A DNA stretch of 64,000 nt. Source: Rhinopithecus roxellana (taxonomy: Eukaryota > Chordata > Mammalia > Primates > Cercopithecidae). Location of the stretch: contig NC_044551.1 of assembly GCF_007565055.1 (NCBI RefSeq), forward strand, positions 99,906,266 through 99,970,265, given 5' to 3'. How positions within the stretch are numbered: position 1 is the first letter of the stretch; the number at the start of each line of letters is the position of its first letter. Below the pieces are notes generated by a model, which was given only the letters and a program-made list of their open reading frames with translations, was not told where the DNA came from and ran no database searches. A program made the position numbers and the translations under genes. This document shows positions 1 through 12,505 of the stretch, one piece after another.

Positions 1-299
1 TTTCTTCTGCTGATTTAAAAAGTGATTCTTCTTTATTAAAATTTACACCAAAGATTAGTTTTTAAATCAGTTTTTAAGCTTATAAATATCTATAAATTAT
101 ATTTCAGTAAGTTAAACTCTTCATGTGAACTAGAATTCTAGTTCGTAAATATTATGGACATTTAATTTTTTAAGATTGTTTTCCTATGAATATTGCTTTT
201 TTAGACAACAAATATTCCCTTAGATATTTATGCACCCTTAATTCCCATGTGTTTGCAGCATTCTCCTGGATGTATTCTTTACTTGCTGGAGAACATGTC

Positions 300-740
300 A
301 AAGAAGTTTTTATGCGATAAAGTTTTTGAAGCCCTGCATGCCTGAAATAGTTTTATTTTACACTCAGAGTTAAATAAAACATTTAGTTGGATATAGAACT
401 CTAGTTTAATGTGCTTTTCTTTCAACACTTTGAAAATGTAACTCCATTGTTTCCTGAATATAGTATAATCCTTGAGAATTTCAGTGTCAATCTGATTATA
501 ACTCCGTTATGTGTAATTGGATTTTCTTTTCTAGAAACCTAAAGAACTTTTTATTCTTACTTGATGTTCTCAATTTTTGCTATAACTTGTCTCACTGTAT
601 GTTTGTTCTAATTTATTCGGTTTGCCATTATATATTCTTTTAATCTGAGCTCTTGCATTTTTCTTTAATTTTGAGAATTTTAAGTCATTGTTTCTTCTAA
701 AGTGTCTTTCCCCCTATTTATTTATTCTTTCCCTTTGAAA
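300..740 (-). mobile_element. old L1M fragment, antisense (low certainty)
   Basis: The plus strand resembles the antisense 5' region of old mammalian L1M elements: a 'ggatatagaactcta' stretch, then 'cttttctttcaacactttga', then a region of 'ttctagaaac' and 'tgatgttctcaat' type. The match is diverged and interrupted, so the borders are approximate. No open frame of note remains. It could instead be another old LINE such as HAL1; a RepeatMasker run would settle it. Confidence 0.45.
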
Positions 741-1270
741 TTAATACATTAACTTATGTTGACATTTCTAGTCTCAATATTTTCATAATATTTCTTTCAT
801 TCTTCCCATCACTTTGTCTCTTCTTGGTATTTTTGGGAACCTCTTTTTAACCTGATTATGGTAGATACTATGGGTGGCCTTCCCAACAGCTATTTTCGTT
901 TCTTCTTTGTTGACTTTGCTTGTATGACAATGTGCCCAGACCCAGGGAATGTATCAATATTGATATAAGGCAATCAAGAAAGTCCAGTTAGCATTGAACA
1001 TCTAGGAATGACCATGCGACCTTAGGAGTGTACACATGCATTAAGGCTGAGGGCACTCGGCCCTTTTCCTGAGGCTGGAGAAAGCAAGGGAGAGAGGAGC
1101 CAATGTCACTGATGGTGACCTTTTACCAACACTGGAAAATGGAGTCTTGGAGTCCAGATGAGATTTGTTTTAAGAAATATAATTTTTAAAAAATCTTATG
1201 TATTATTGTGCATTGATGCTTATACGCAACATATTTGAGTGCATTATTTTATTTAGTTAGTTCTGGATAC
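741..1270. other. unassigned intergenic sequence
   Basis: No open frame, RNA gene or repeat family recognised. The middle part (about 880-1150) is less AT-rich than its surroundings but carries no motif that I can name. Confidence 0.5.
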
Positions 1271-1272
1271 TA

Positions 1273-1314
1273 TTAGGTTGGTGCAAAAGTAGTTGTGGTT
1301 TTGCAGTAACCTAA
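1273..1314. mobile_element. MADE1 (mariner MITE) relic, internally deleted
   Basis: The sequence starts TTAGGTTGGTGCAAAAGTA, the terminal inverted repeat of the Hsmar1-derived MITE MADE1, and ends AACCTAA, the mirror terminus. It is flanked by TA on both sides (1271-1272 and 1315-1316), the mariner target duplication. A normal MADE1 is about 80 bp; this copy is 42 bp, so most of the second inverted repeat and the centre are gone. Confidence 0.8.
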
Positions 1315-1422
1315 TAGCATATGAAGGAAAGTATTTTGAGGGCTTTGGGGATGTTTTTCTTTATTACTATAGCTGCTATTGATGATAATACAATAGTAAT
1401 GATCACTCCTATGAATTAGCAT

Positions 1423-1746
1423 TGCAGGACTTTTCCTTAGTTCAGCTAAAAACAGGGTTCTTTGTCCCACAGCCATGAAAATTCAGGCTCACAGACAATT
1501 TAAATGGTGAGTAAGACAGGATTTTATTGGGTAAAAAGGAAGAAAAGGGGGAAACAGGGACTCTTGCAAGAACAGAGTCCTGCTAGAGGACCTCCCGCCC
1601 AGCAGTTCAAATCTCAGTTTCCACACAGGAAGAGAAGGGGCCAGGCTCCTCCCTGCTACAAATGTCATGAACTTCCCAAGGCTCCACCTCAGTGGGCGGG
1701 CTGGTTGAAGTTCCTCCAGGGACTCCCTCCCACCTGGCTGTCTTAC
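1423..1746 (-). mobile_element. solo LTR, ERV1 type (LTR8-like), antisense
   Basis: Read on the minus strand this has LTR architecture: a GC-richer U3, then an AATAAA polyadenylation signal (plus-strand TTTATT at 1523-1528) followed by an R/U5-like stretch ending in CA (plus-strand TG at 1423). The stretch after AATAAA, including 'ctgtgagcctgaatttt' and 'ggctgtgggacaaagaaccc', resembles primate class I ERV LTRs of LTR8 type as I recall them. No internal retroviral sequence adjoins either side, so it looks like a solo LTR. The 81-codon plus-strand open frame inside it (1504-1749) is a chance product of the U3. Subfamily and exact ends are uncertain. Confidence 0.65.
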
Positions 1747-2185
1747 TAGTACTACAACACTGATGATATTATTGTAAAGAAAGGTAAAGGAAAAACCTCT
1801 TTAGGTCGTGTGGCTGATCTGTTTCCTTGATTCTCACCTGCTCTGGTCTCTAGTTTACCTGGCGGGGACACTCACTGTTTTGACTACTCATCAGCCTCTA
1901 CACTACATATCACAGACTGGTATAGAGATTCAACTTATGAGAATTCCTTGTATCTAAATACTACACCAGCCTGATGCAAAGTTTCACCACTGCCCAGTCA
2001 TTCCTGCTGAGAGGACTCCTTCCACTGAATTGAATTGCTTGGATGTTTAGCGTTTAGCCAGTATTCTTTGGGATTGGCTCATCTTGATCTGGGTCCACCT
2101 ATAGTCTTGATTTTGGCTATTTTTTTTTTCTTTTGCCTGAACACCTATCCCCTTTTTACCATCATGATGTCATTTTAGGTGTTCC
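1747..2185. other. unassigned intergenic sequence
   Basis: Nothing recognised beyond a short T-run near 2121-2130. No credible open frame. Confidence 0.5.
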
Positions 2186-2189
2186 AAAG

Positions 2190-2505
2190 CTGACACTGAA
2201 TGCTACTGGGGACACAATTATGAATTGAAAATAGTGCTGGTCCTCAAAGAGATAATAATCTCAGTAAGAGACAGATAAGTAAATACACGATTATAATATG
2301 ACCTCAAATATACTATGATAGAGATATTAAAATGCTGTAGAAGTGAAGGAATGTAGGAAGTTTCTTTGCTTAGAGAAGTTGGGAATTAATTTATAGAAAT
2401 GGTGACATATGAACTGATCCTTGAAAATTCAGTGTTTTTCATTTCAGGAGAGAAAATGTCATGTACAAATATGAAAATGGAATTGTGAAAAATCATGGTA
2501 CAGTT
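2190..2505 (-). mobile_element. L2 LINE remnant, antisense
   Basis: The stretch follows the antisense 3' region of L2: a 'ctactggggacacaatta' block, then 'gagacagataagtaaata', then 'ctatgatagagatatt', then 'ggtgacatatgaactgatccttgaa'. Divergence is high, as expected for an L2 that predates the eutherian radiation. It is non-coding. Confidence 0.6.
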
Positions 2506-2700
2506 GAAGGACTTAGCAATTCATTTGCACCCCTTTGAGCTCTTGTGTTATAGGTGTAATAGAGTAAGATACTAAGAATTTAAAAGTAGGATGCACCAAA
2601 TCAATGATGTTATTTATTTTTTGCTGCCTATAAAAGAATGGGCTTTGTCCTTGGGAAAAGGAGACACTGGTACTGTATTTCTTTGGACTGACTTTTTAAT

Positions 2701-2723
2701 TTTTTTTTTTTTTTTTTTTTTTT
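2701..2723. repeat. (T)23 homopolymer
   Basis: Uninterrupted run of 23 T. Its source is unclear: no retroposon body is recognisable on its right side. Confidence 0.9.
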
Positions 2724-3112
2724 GCCTCAGAATAAACAAGTTCTTCATAGTTTAAGGCTCTGGAATCTGACTCCACGAGTCATTCAGTGCTTCTGTATAG
2801 GTGACACTTAACTATTAAAGAAATGATCTAGTGAGAAATATTGGATCTTTCACAGGGCTAGAAAGAAAGAGCTGCTAGTCCCAGTGACAGAATGATTCGC
2901 AATGGAGAAGAAAGGGTGGCACGAACAAGTAGTGTTTTAGATTTTGAGGGGGAGATAGAGCATGAAAACACTGGCAACTAAATGCTTGGTTGGTCCCTGG
3001 AAGCCTAGAGAGAGATCAGAGGATGAGGGGCACAAGCAATGGGGACCCAGCTCTAAGGGGCAGTGCTTGATTGGCACTAGATTTGATTTCAGAAAATTAA
3101 AAAAAAATATGT

Positions 3113-3130
3113 GTATATATATATATATAT
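3113..3130. repeat. (TA)n microsatellite
   Basis: Nine TA units directly visible. Confidence 0.9.
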
Positions 3131-3204
3131 TTGCATCTTGTGTGTCACTGAGTACTTCATCCTATTATCAACATATCTGAGTTCATTATTTTATTTAATT
3201 TTAT

Positions 3205-3335
3205 TTTTTGCAAAGGTGTGAACACTTTGAGGATAGGCACTGAATTTTAATCACCTTGTCACTTTAGCAGCTCACATTATGCTGCATATGGAGTAGGTTG
3301 TCAACAGATATGTGCTGACTGAACAAATGAAATAA
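3205..3335 (+). mobile_element. L2 LINE 3' end remnant
   Basis: Matches the L2 3' pattern: a 'actttgaggataggcactga' block like the L2 'ccttgagggcagggact' region, then a 'ggagtaggttgtcaacagata' block like 'agtaggtgctcaataaat', ending near 'ctgaacaaatgaa'. Short and diverged. Confidence 0.6.
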
Positions 3336-4040
3336 GTGTTAGGAATTCAGAGAGGCTGATATCACCGTCTATTGTAGATTGTATCTGCGTAATTAGGAAA
3401 ATGTGTAACTTTCAGAGTCACTTCCACACGACTGAAGATCTGCGTGCTTCAGATTCATTATTATTTAGTTCTTCCTAAGGGATGAAATAATGCACACTTG
3501 GTTGTAATGACAATTTTCTTCAGCTTCTCTGATGCCAAGGCTATTTTCAACACAGAAAATGGCATGGCCTTATTGAGGGTGATATCACCATGAACAATAT
3601 GCTAGCGAGGATTGTGTTTTCTTACTGAAGCCCCATCCCCATACATACAAAGGATATTTGTTAGGTGCTCACATTATCCTCTGTGTAAGTTTCAAGCTTA
3701 CAATTCCTGAGCCGTTAAAAAGTGTGTTTTTTCCCTTCTGATTTAAATATATTTTCATTGAATAGTTCTAAATATGGCAGGGCTGCTTTTTTAGTTCATA
3801 TTTTTCATGTGTGTAGATCATCAACATTTTCTTTAATATTACTGAATGTCATATGAAAGGTGCACATCATTCATTAATCATGTAACCTAAAATTACCATT
3901 CATGGGTAGCAATTACATATTAGTGTGCTAAATGCTTTGCGGGATTTGAAGCAGTATCTCTGGTAAGATATTATAAGTAGAAAACAAACAAAACAACAAC
4001 AAAAACTGGGCTACCCTTAATGGTGTGGTGTTCAAAGTCA
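3336..4040. other. unassigned intergenic sequence
   Basis: No recognisable gene or repeat. AT-rich, with no open frame above background. Confidence 0.5.
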
Positions 4041-4044
4041 ATTG

Positions 4045-4200
4045 ACCAGGATTCAAGAATGGCAGTACATTTTGCTTACTGGCTGACTATGGGCAAGTTA
4101 GCAATTTCTTTATTTTTGATATGGATATGAAAGTTGTACTTACTGGGATATTATGAGGTTTAAATGAAATAACATATGTGAAAGTACTTCTTATTGCTTT
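4045..4200 (+). mobile_element. MIR SINE
   Basis: The MIR core order is visible: 'gattcaagaatggcagta', 'ctggctgactatgggcaagtt' (core 'ctgtgtgaccttgggcaagt'), then 'gggatattatgaggtttaaa' and 'tgtgaaagtacttc'. Diverged, as normal for this pan-mammalian tRNA-derived SINE. Confidence 0.8.
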
Positions 4201-4267
4201 TTAATATGTAAAAAAATCATTTGCTCATATTTTCTTTATTATGGGAAATATGTTGATTTCAGTACTT

Positions 4268-4270
<3 letters not shown>

Positions 4271-4300
<30 letters not shown>
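4271..4300. repeat. (TG)15 microsatellite
   Basis: Fifteen uninterrupted TG units, followed by a G-rich 'gatgggtgggtgggg' stretch. Long pure tracts like this are usually length-polymorphic. The open frame across it is an artefact of the repeat. Confidence 0.97.
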
Positions 4301-4301
<1 letters not shown>

Positions 4302-5421
4302 ATGGGTGGGTGGGGTAAGTCAAGGTATGTATTTTATGATTTTCAGAGATTGGTCAGTTGTAGCGTAAAATGGCACTTTAACAGCAATTTTATAACTGTA
4401 TTTAAGGTGTATAGCAACAACAGTACATTTATGTTTACATATTGCCAGAAGGACTTCATACCAGTGCCCAATGAGTAAGTTGCTTTTACTCAGTATTCAG
4501 TGTTTATATGTGATTATTTATGTATGAGTTGGGGGTTCATGCTCTTCCAAAATAGATATTAGAAATAAGCACCTTGATTTTACATTAGATTTAGCACGTT
4601 AAAATGCAATCCTAATGAAAATACTCTATTGTATGACAGTATTGTAGATGATTTTCTTAGTTAATTTTCTATTATTCAGAATCTATGGATATTCCTAATG
4701 ATTCCATTAGAGTTTAAATAACAGAATTCAGCACAAATGTATGTTACTGAGCAGAAGAAACATAATTTCTCTGGAACTGCAGCTGCCGTAGTTGAAGATG
4801 AGGCTCTTACTATCCCTTGGGGAGATTACTGTCTCTGCCAGCTGACTTAGTTTTTATACGGCCAGCGATTTATTAGATTGCTTTGCTCTTAAGTGTGATA
4901 ATAGGCCTTATGCTTAGCAAGGTTTAGAGACTTCCAGTGCATTAATATTTTATGGCAATGACAGGCAAGACACATTTTGTTTACCTAACAAGACAAGCCA
5001 AGCCAGGGCTGATGTGGATTGGAGATTAGCACTTTTAACTTGGAGGAACTCAGCCAATTATATATTTAGGGCTTTGCCATGCCTTTTATAATTGTCATTC
5101 AATCAGCTCCTTACTTGGTCCATAGCCACTGTATGCAAAGAAACCACCATACCCATATAGTCTGGCCTAAATCAGAGGTAATCTCACTGTTAACTCATAA
5201 CATTAACCATGTAATGACCATGAATTTTCTAGTGACTTGTTTTCTTCCACTAAAGATCTTACTTCACTTGGAATTTACTGAGCCTTGAGCCAAAGCTTCC
5301 ACAGACACGTGTATATTACAATTCCATTCAGAAGATCCACTCAATTGATCTGAGTCACCTAGCAGGAAAGTTGTCATCGTGCTCTTGATTTTGGGATTTC
5401 ATTCCTGTTGTTGCTGTCTTG
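4301..5421. other. unassigned intergenic sequence
   Basis: No gene or repeat family recognised. Small open frames present are of chance length. Confidence 0.5.

Positions 5422-5448
<27 letters not shown>
5422..5448. repeat. (T)27 homopolymer
   Basis: Uninterrupted T run. If it is a retroposon tail read from the other strand, the body should lie at higher coordinates, but 5449 onward matches no family I recognise. Confidence 0.9.
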
Positions 5449-5453
<5 letters not shown>

Positions 5454-7790
5454 CTATTTAAAACAATGTGATTCCTGGGCCTTCTACAGATAAGAAGTAC
5501 AAATAAAACATAATTATTGAAATAGACCAAGTGGGTCACTGCAGCACTATTTTAATTTGTTTCTTTTCTCTATTAAGCAAAGTTGACGGTTGCATCAGTT
5601 TTCTTAATGAACAAAAAGCCTAAGTCTCAATGAATAGTAAATATTGGAATATTGATACTCTCTAATTTCAAATTATCTTAGTATATCTAGCTTATATGTT
5701 TTTGTACATAAAATTATATGTGCAACATTTCTTCAATGTTCTTAAGGACTATGAGTGTTTAAACCAAATTATTAGGTACTTATTATTTATAATATTAAGC
5801 TGCATTTTATACATTAAGTAATAAACATGTAGGATGGATTCTAAATATTATAACCATAATTTAAATATGCAATGGAATTTGAAACTTCTCAAGTTTTCTA
5901 CATGACCTCAGGATATGACATGAAGTATCATCCGCTCCAAAGATGACAGGGACCTCATTAAGAAAGGAACTTAAAAGTTCTATCAAATTGGTTATAGTAC
6001 AGGTTTTGGGGAGGAGGAGGGAGAGGTGGATAGCAGACATAGATTTAGAGTGTGGGAATTGGACAATTAAAATGGAAAGAAGTTCAAATATGTTGAGAAG
6101 TGAGTCGGTACATGTGCAAAAACAGAAAACACCATGCACATGTAGATTTAGAAGAATTGCTAATACCCGCAGTGTTCCAATGAGGCATAAACACAAACCA
6201 TGGCGTGCCCTGCAGGGTCTCTCTGTGTGTTCATTACTTTTAATACCATTCTGTGCAAGCCTCAGAGGAACACAGCCAACTCCCACATCTTGGGGTTAGC
6301 ATAATCTTGCTGTGGCTGGCACTCAGCCTGTGCTTGACTAAGTCTGCTGATGTTTCTGAGAGGAGAAAAAAAAAGGAAAGCATTTGGTTTGGTTGTACAG
6401 ATTGCTTTCTTTTATGAAGTGGGGGTGGGCTGGCTGAAGTGGGTGGGAATGTATGTTTTCAACTGGACTAAAGTCTTGAAGATTACAAAATACAACAAAA
6501 TGAAATTAATTCTTTTTGTTAATGATCAGGATTTATTGTACTCCTTTTGGGGGGTGAGAACTTGATGTGGAAACACAGATCATCTGAAAGAATTACAATC
6601 AAGTTATGACATCTCTCCCATCTTTTCCAGAGCTTTTTTCTGTTCCCTATAATTGTCTGGATAGTGTTTATTTAAATGCTAGTTAATTAAATTTTGGTAA
6701 GGACCAATGCAACCAGATTTATCTTAGTCTCTTCATCTTCTGTTCCTAATTTATCCTTTAAGGGACTCTGATTGCAAATCCCATAGAAGAAAAATCGGAG
6801 GGTGATGAGAGGAAGGAGCAGAGATTGTGCTAAGCTTCATCAACTAGGAAATAAAGTGAAAATGAATTTTCAAAATGCTGGAAAGGAGCAGAGACATACA
6901 GGCTTATCCCCTGTGCTTGAGCATGATAGTTTCACTGTAGTCCCTACTTGGTTCATGTGTTCAAAGTATATTTTTTTCTCTCTGTCCCTCCCCTTTCCAG
7001 AGCTCTGAGGCTCTCAAATTGAGAGAAGCTCAAAATACCACATTGTTGGGAAAGAGCTGACTCTGGCTTTCTTCAGGGAATTTAGAGGCCCAGTGACTTG
7101 GAGCAAATCACATGGCTGGTGATTGGCTTTGTCTCTGTTTTTATAAGTGATTAAAAAGAAAACCACTTCAATAATCCTCAGACCTCTGCTCTCGACTGGG
7201 ATCTCTTCCAACCAGGCCTGCTCAGCAGAACCCCTGGGAGGAGGAAAGCACACGAGCTCTCAGCCAAAAAATTAGAAAAACAACAAAGACATTGGAACCG
7301 GAAACTTCAATGTGGGCCAGAATTCAAGGGCAATACCTTTTTCCCTCCTGGTTTGAGACTCACATTCAATACTCCCATTTCATCTTTCGTTCCTTCTCTC
7401 TCAGCTTTCAGGGCCTTCACGAAACCTTGGAGCATGATTTGATAAACAGTTGCTTTGAACACAGAGACAGTGTGGCTCTGAGTTGCAAGTGGACAGTGGA
7501 GTGACAATAATAACAAAGAGATGATTTAAATCGCATATGATTCTAAAGACAAGTAATGTGTTACTAGGGACAGAGGAGTTCGCTCTATCTTGGGTGGGGT
7601 ACTCTTAAATGAACGAATTTCAGAACAGATTTCCCAAATGAATGTGTTTCTTCGTCCCTAAACAAACCATGAACAAAACCTAAATTTATTTAGTATTCTT
7701 TAGATTAACCTATATTAGTTTTCATTCCAACATCCATGTGTAGGTTTTTGAAATCTAAATCTAAGTGAGGAAGGCCCTACGTTCCAGGTC
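5449..7790. other. unassigned intergenic sequence
   Basis: No recognised repeat or gene over 2.3 kb. The longest frames (5861-6286 on minus, 141 codons; 5943-6299 on plus, 118 codons) overlap each other on opposite strands and show no domain, signal peptide or family resemblance. They are most simply chance frames. Confidence 0.5.
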
Positions 7791-7794
7791 CTGA

Positions 7795-8005
7795 AGTCTG
7801 AATGCCTGTGTTAGAATCCTAGCTCCACTATCTATTTGCTATATGATCTTAAGTGAACATATGACCTTTCTGGGTCCTCATTCCTCATTTATAAAATGGA
7901 GTAATAATAAGGAACCTACCCCTGGGGTTGCTTGAAGCAGTAAAGGAAATAATGGGTATAAGATATTTTACACAGTACCTGCAACATAGGGAGTATTTGA
8001 GAAAA
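7795..8005 (+). mobile_element. MIR SINE
   Basis: A long MIR copy in sense orientation: 'gttagaatcctagctccacta', 'gatcttaagtgaacatatga', then 'cattcctcatttataaaatgg', 'gtaataataaggaacctacc', 'ttgcttgaagcagtaaagga', ending 'cacagtacctgcaacatagg'. The order and spacing follow the MIR consensus. Confidence 0.88.
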
Positions 8006-9910
8006 ATTACTATGTTACCTTTAGAACAGGAAAGTTGCTTTTATGCTTTTCTGTATTCCTATATTATGTAGCTTTTTAAAAAGGGAAGAATGAGTGAAGG
8101 ATAGTAGTTCTGGAAGATAGTCATTTAGTCATTTTCTCTAACTCTTTTTTCACCTTACAGGTGGATGATAAAGTTACTGAGTCTTTTTCTTACAAAGTCG
8201 TATTGGCAGAGTATTTCCTTTAGAATACTGTAGTGTGTTTTCTCCTTTTAAAATTACTAAAATGCCAGGAAATTGTCCATTCTGGGGTCATAGTGGGTTT
8301 AGTGTGCTTGAGAACTTGAGTATTTTCTTGTGCTTATGGTCATATAAATGCAGACACACAGAAAACAAGGTTATATAAAGTAACATCTGTACCTTGAATC
8401 ATATTCATTTAATAATAATGTTTAATAGCTTAAAAATACATTGTATTGCTATTTTCGTTTCACTCAGAAGTATCTGGATGAAAGAAAATCTAGAAGTAAT
8501 TATGATTTCTGCACATAAGACTTGTTTTTTTATTTTATGCTATTAGCTATTTAATACTGCAAGTATTTGTACAATGGTCAAAACATTAGAAATAATTAGT
8601 CTGAATGTGTTTAAACCTCAACAGAAAACACTTGTGTTCTAACAGATCTAAATATTTAATGAGATTTTGAAAACCACAATTACAGCTTTTTATAGAAAAG
8701 GAACGTTACCTCTGAGACCTGAAAAAAGACTGTTTATTATATAAAGAAAGGGACTTTATATTTTTAATGTATAATTTAATAAGAATTCTACCATTCCAAC
8801 CTCGAAATCTACAGTTTGAGAAGAAAAACAAAAAAGTCATGTCAGAAAAATATTTTAGAAGGGTAGCACCTATTTATTTTTTAGGAAAATGTCCAAAGTA
8901 TACAGAAGGCAGAAATCTAACTCAGGCTGTTTTAGTTTATTGAATTTTCTGTTCCTTGAAAATCATAGCACAACTCTCTAGAGACACCTATAAGGATGTA
9001 TTACATCATAAAGTACACCAAGGATACTAACCCATGTTATTAAACTGTCAACATACATTATACTACAATTTGTCCTCAATCCAATGCAACTAAAAGCCAC
9101 ATTGTTGGCAGGAAGTTTAAAACATAAGACTATTCTCTAATCATCTAAAGCCGAAGGTACTTTGGGGAAAAATGCTGTAATAATTGCTGCACTACTCCAT
9201 AGTGGCATGTGTGAATTTCATTGGTTTTGTACAGCAAATGTTCAGCTATTAGAAGAAAGGATTCAGGAGGATTACCACTTAAAGGCTTTTACTAGTGATG
9301 CTGTAGATGTCTCATTTCACAGCGTATTAATAGTGGATTCGTATAATACCAACAGGGAGAAATAAATCTTAGAAACTAGAATTTAAATAATGTTTGATTT
9401 TCACACAAATATTTAGCAGAAAATCCGAGATTGTAATATTGTCAATAACATAAAATCTCACAATTATAGAAAGTTTCTGCATCTTTTTAAAATCTAAAAT
9501 TTAGGTAATTTCACAGAAATGTGGACAGGTTACATGCTAACCAGGATTTCCTATGAAACTTTGTCTCAGAAATAGATAAAATGTTCATGAAAGGGAGGAT
9601 TTGCCAATGGAGGTAAAAGTTCCTGTTCAAAGATTATAAAGGCTTGCTTTCACATGTGTGATATGTGTCACATCATGACAAATTTCAGATACTTACTTCC
9701 TGGGAAACTTTCAAAGTTAAGACAACAGAAGACATGAGCTAGTAGCACAGAATAAATTCTATTAAGTTTTCCTTAAATATGAGTAGAAAAGACAGGGGAG
9801 CAGTGGAACAGGAGACTTCTTTTCTTTTTTTATTTGAGTCACCTTGCCTCGCCTCTTGTCTCATCAAAAGAGAGTACCTGGCAAGTGACACAGTATTTTT
9901 CAGCTTTACT
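8006..9910. other. unassigned intergenic sequence
   Basis: AT-rich with nothing that I can assign. The stretch from about 9780 to 9910, just left of the L1 poly-T, is not the missing part of the Tigger1 found at 13.1 kb. Confidence 0.5.
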
Positions 9911-9914
9911 CTTC

Positions 9915-10597
9915 TGTTCTCTATTTATTTTATTTTATTTTGTTTTATTTTACTTTACATTCTGGGATACAAGTGCAGAAAGTGTAGGTTTGTTACATAG
10001 GTATATTTATGCCATGGTGGTTTGCTGCACCCATCAACCCATCATCTAGGTTTTAAGCCCCGCATTCATTAGCTATGTGTCCTAATGCTCTCCCTCCCCT
10101 GGGCCCCGGTGTGTGATGTTCCGTTCCTTATGTCTATGTGTTCTAATTGTTCACCTCCCACTTATGAGTGAGAACGTATGGTGTTTGGTTTTCTGTTCCT
10201 GTGTTAGTTTGCTGAGGATGATGGCTTCCAACTTCATCCATGTCCCTGCAAAGGACATGATCTCATTTCTTTTTTAGGCTGCATAGTATTCCATGGTGTA
10301 TATGTACCACATTTTCTTTATCCAGTCTATGATTGATGGGCATTTGGGTTGGTTCCATGTCTTCACTATTGTGAATAGTGCTGCAGTAAACATACGTGTG
10401 CGTGTGTCTTTATAGTAGAATGATTTACATTCCTTTAGGTATATCCCCAGTAATGGGATTGCTGGGTCAAATGGTATTTCTGGTTCTAGATCCTTGAGGA
10501 ATCACCACACTGTGTTCCAGAATGGTTGAACTAATTTATACTCCCATCAATGGTGTAAAAGAGTTCCTAGTTCTCCACATCCTCGTCAGCATCTGTT
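9915..10597 (-). mobile_element. L1P 3' end, 5'-truncated, antisense copy 1
   Basis: Antisense L1 3' end. A T-rich tail (TTTTA units, 9915-9955) is followed by 'ctgggatacaagtgcagaa' and 'gtttgttacataggtata', the reverse of the L1 3'UTR, then by the antisense C-terminal ORF2 region ('ccatggtgtatatgtacca', 'gggtcaaatggtatttctgg'). It stops near 'gtcagcatctgtt', so it is a ~680-bp 5'-truncated copy. Family features fit primate L1PB/older L1PA. A second L1 3' end in the same orientation begins about 15 bp further on. Confidence 0.95.
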
Positions 10598-10611
10598 TTA
10601 TATCTCTTCAA

Positions 10612-12453
10612 AATAATTTTGTTTTTTAATTTTACTTTAAATTCTCGGATACATGTGCAGAATGTGCAGATTTGTTACATAGGTATGCATGTGCCGTGGT
10701 GGTTTGATAAATCTATTAACCCGTCATCTGTGTTTAAGCCCTGCATGCATTAGGTATTTGTCCTAATGCTCTCCCTCTGCTTGCCCCCCATCCCCTGACA
10801 GGTCCCTGTGTGTGATGTTCCCTTCCCTGTGTCCATGTGTTCTCATTGTTAAACTCCCACTTATAAGAGAGAACATGCAGGGTTTTGTTTTCTGTTCCTG
10901 TGTTAGTTTGCTGAGAATGATGGTTTCCAGCTTCATCCATGTCCCTGCAAAGGACATGAACTCATCCTTTTTTATGGATGCATAATATTCCATGGTGTAT
11001 ATGTACCACACTGTCTTTATCCAGTCTATCATTAATTGGCGTTTGGGTTTGTTCCAAGTTTTGCTGTTATAAATAGTGCTGCAGTAAACATATGTGTGCA
11101 TGTATCCTCATAATAGAATGATTTATATTCCTTTGGGTGTATACACAGTAATGGGATTGCTAGGTCAAATGGTATTTCTGGTTCTAGATCCTTGAGGAAT
11201 CACCACACTGTCTTCCACAATGGTTGAACTAATTTACACTCCCAACAAGTGTAAAAGTGTTCCTATTTCTCCACATCCTCACCACCATCTGTTGTTTCCT
11301 GACTTTTTAGTAATCGTCATTCTAACTGTCATGAGATGATATCCCATTGTGGTTTTGATTTGCATTTCTCGAATGATCAGAGATGTTGAGCTTTTTTTTC
11401 GTAAGTTTGTTCACATAAGTGTCTTCTTTTGAGATGTGTTTGTTCACACATTTGCCCACTTTTTGATGGGGTTATGTTTTCTTGTAAGTTTGTTTAAGTT
11501 CCTTGTAGATTCTGAATATTAGACCTTTATCAGATAGGTAGACTGTAAAAATTTTCTCCCATTCTGTAGGTTGCCTGTTCATTGTGATGATAGTTTTCTA
11601 TTGCTTTGCGAAAGCTCTTTAGTTTAATTAGATCCCATTTGTCAATTTGGGATTTTGTTCCCATTGCTTTTGGTGTTTTTGTCATGAAGTCTTTGCCCAT
11701 GTCTGTTTCCTGAATGTTATTGCCTAGGTTTTCTTCTACGGTATTTATGATTTTGGTTTTACATTTAAGTCTTTAATTCAACTTGAGTTAATTTTGTATG
11801 ATGTGTAAGGAGTCCAGCTTCAGTTTTCTGCATATGGCTGGCCAGTTCTCCCAGCACCATTTATTAAATAGGGAATCCTTTCCGCATTGCTTGTTTTTGT
11901 CAGGTTTGTCGAAGATCAGATGGTTGTAGATGTGTGATGTTATTTCTGAGATCTCTGTTCTGTTCCTTTGGTCTATATGTCTGCTTTGGAACCAGCAACA
12001 TGCTCTTTTGGTTACTGTAGCCTTGTAATATAGTTTGAAGTCAGGTAGCATGATGCCTCCAGCTTTGTTTTTTTTTTGTTTAGGATTGTCTTAACTATAC
12101 GGGCTCTTTTTTGACTCCATTTGAAATTTAAAGTAGTTTTTTTTTTTTTTTTTTTCCAATTCTGTGTAGAAAGTTAATGGTAATTTGATGGGAATAGCAC
12201 TGAATCTAAATTACTTTGGGCAGTATGGCCATTTTCACGATATTGATTCCTCTTAGGCATGAGGATGGAACGTATTTCCATTTGTGTCCTCTCTTATTGC
12301 CTTGACCAGTGGTTTATAGTTCTCCTTGAAGAGGTCCTTCACGTTCCTTGTTAGCTGTATTCCTAGGTATTTTATTCTCTTTGTAGCAATTGTAAATGGG
12401 AGTTCACTAATGATTTGTCTCTCTGTGTGTCTATTATTGGTGTATAGGAATGC

Positions 12454-12505
<52 letters not shown>

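Larger units (their letters stand above)
2506..3200. other. unassigned sequence with simple repeats
   Basis: Contains a 23-base T run (2701-2723) and a short (TA)n tract (3113-3130). The T run is not followed by a recognisable Alu or L1 body. The 72-codon plus frame starting at 2962 has no recognisable domain and is probably chance. Confidence 0.5.

Noticed and set aside
1504..1749. 81-codon plus frame rich in K, R and P
   Set aside because: It is the antisense reading of an LTR U3, which is GC-richer and so has fewer stops.
5861..6299. Overlapping frames of 141 codons (minus) and 118 codons (plus)
   Set aside because: Opposite-strand frames over the same DNA, with no domain, no splice context on either strand and unremarkable residues. 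Lengths like these are expected by chance in 64 kb.
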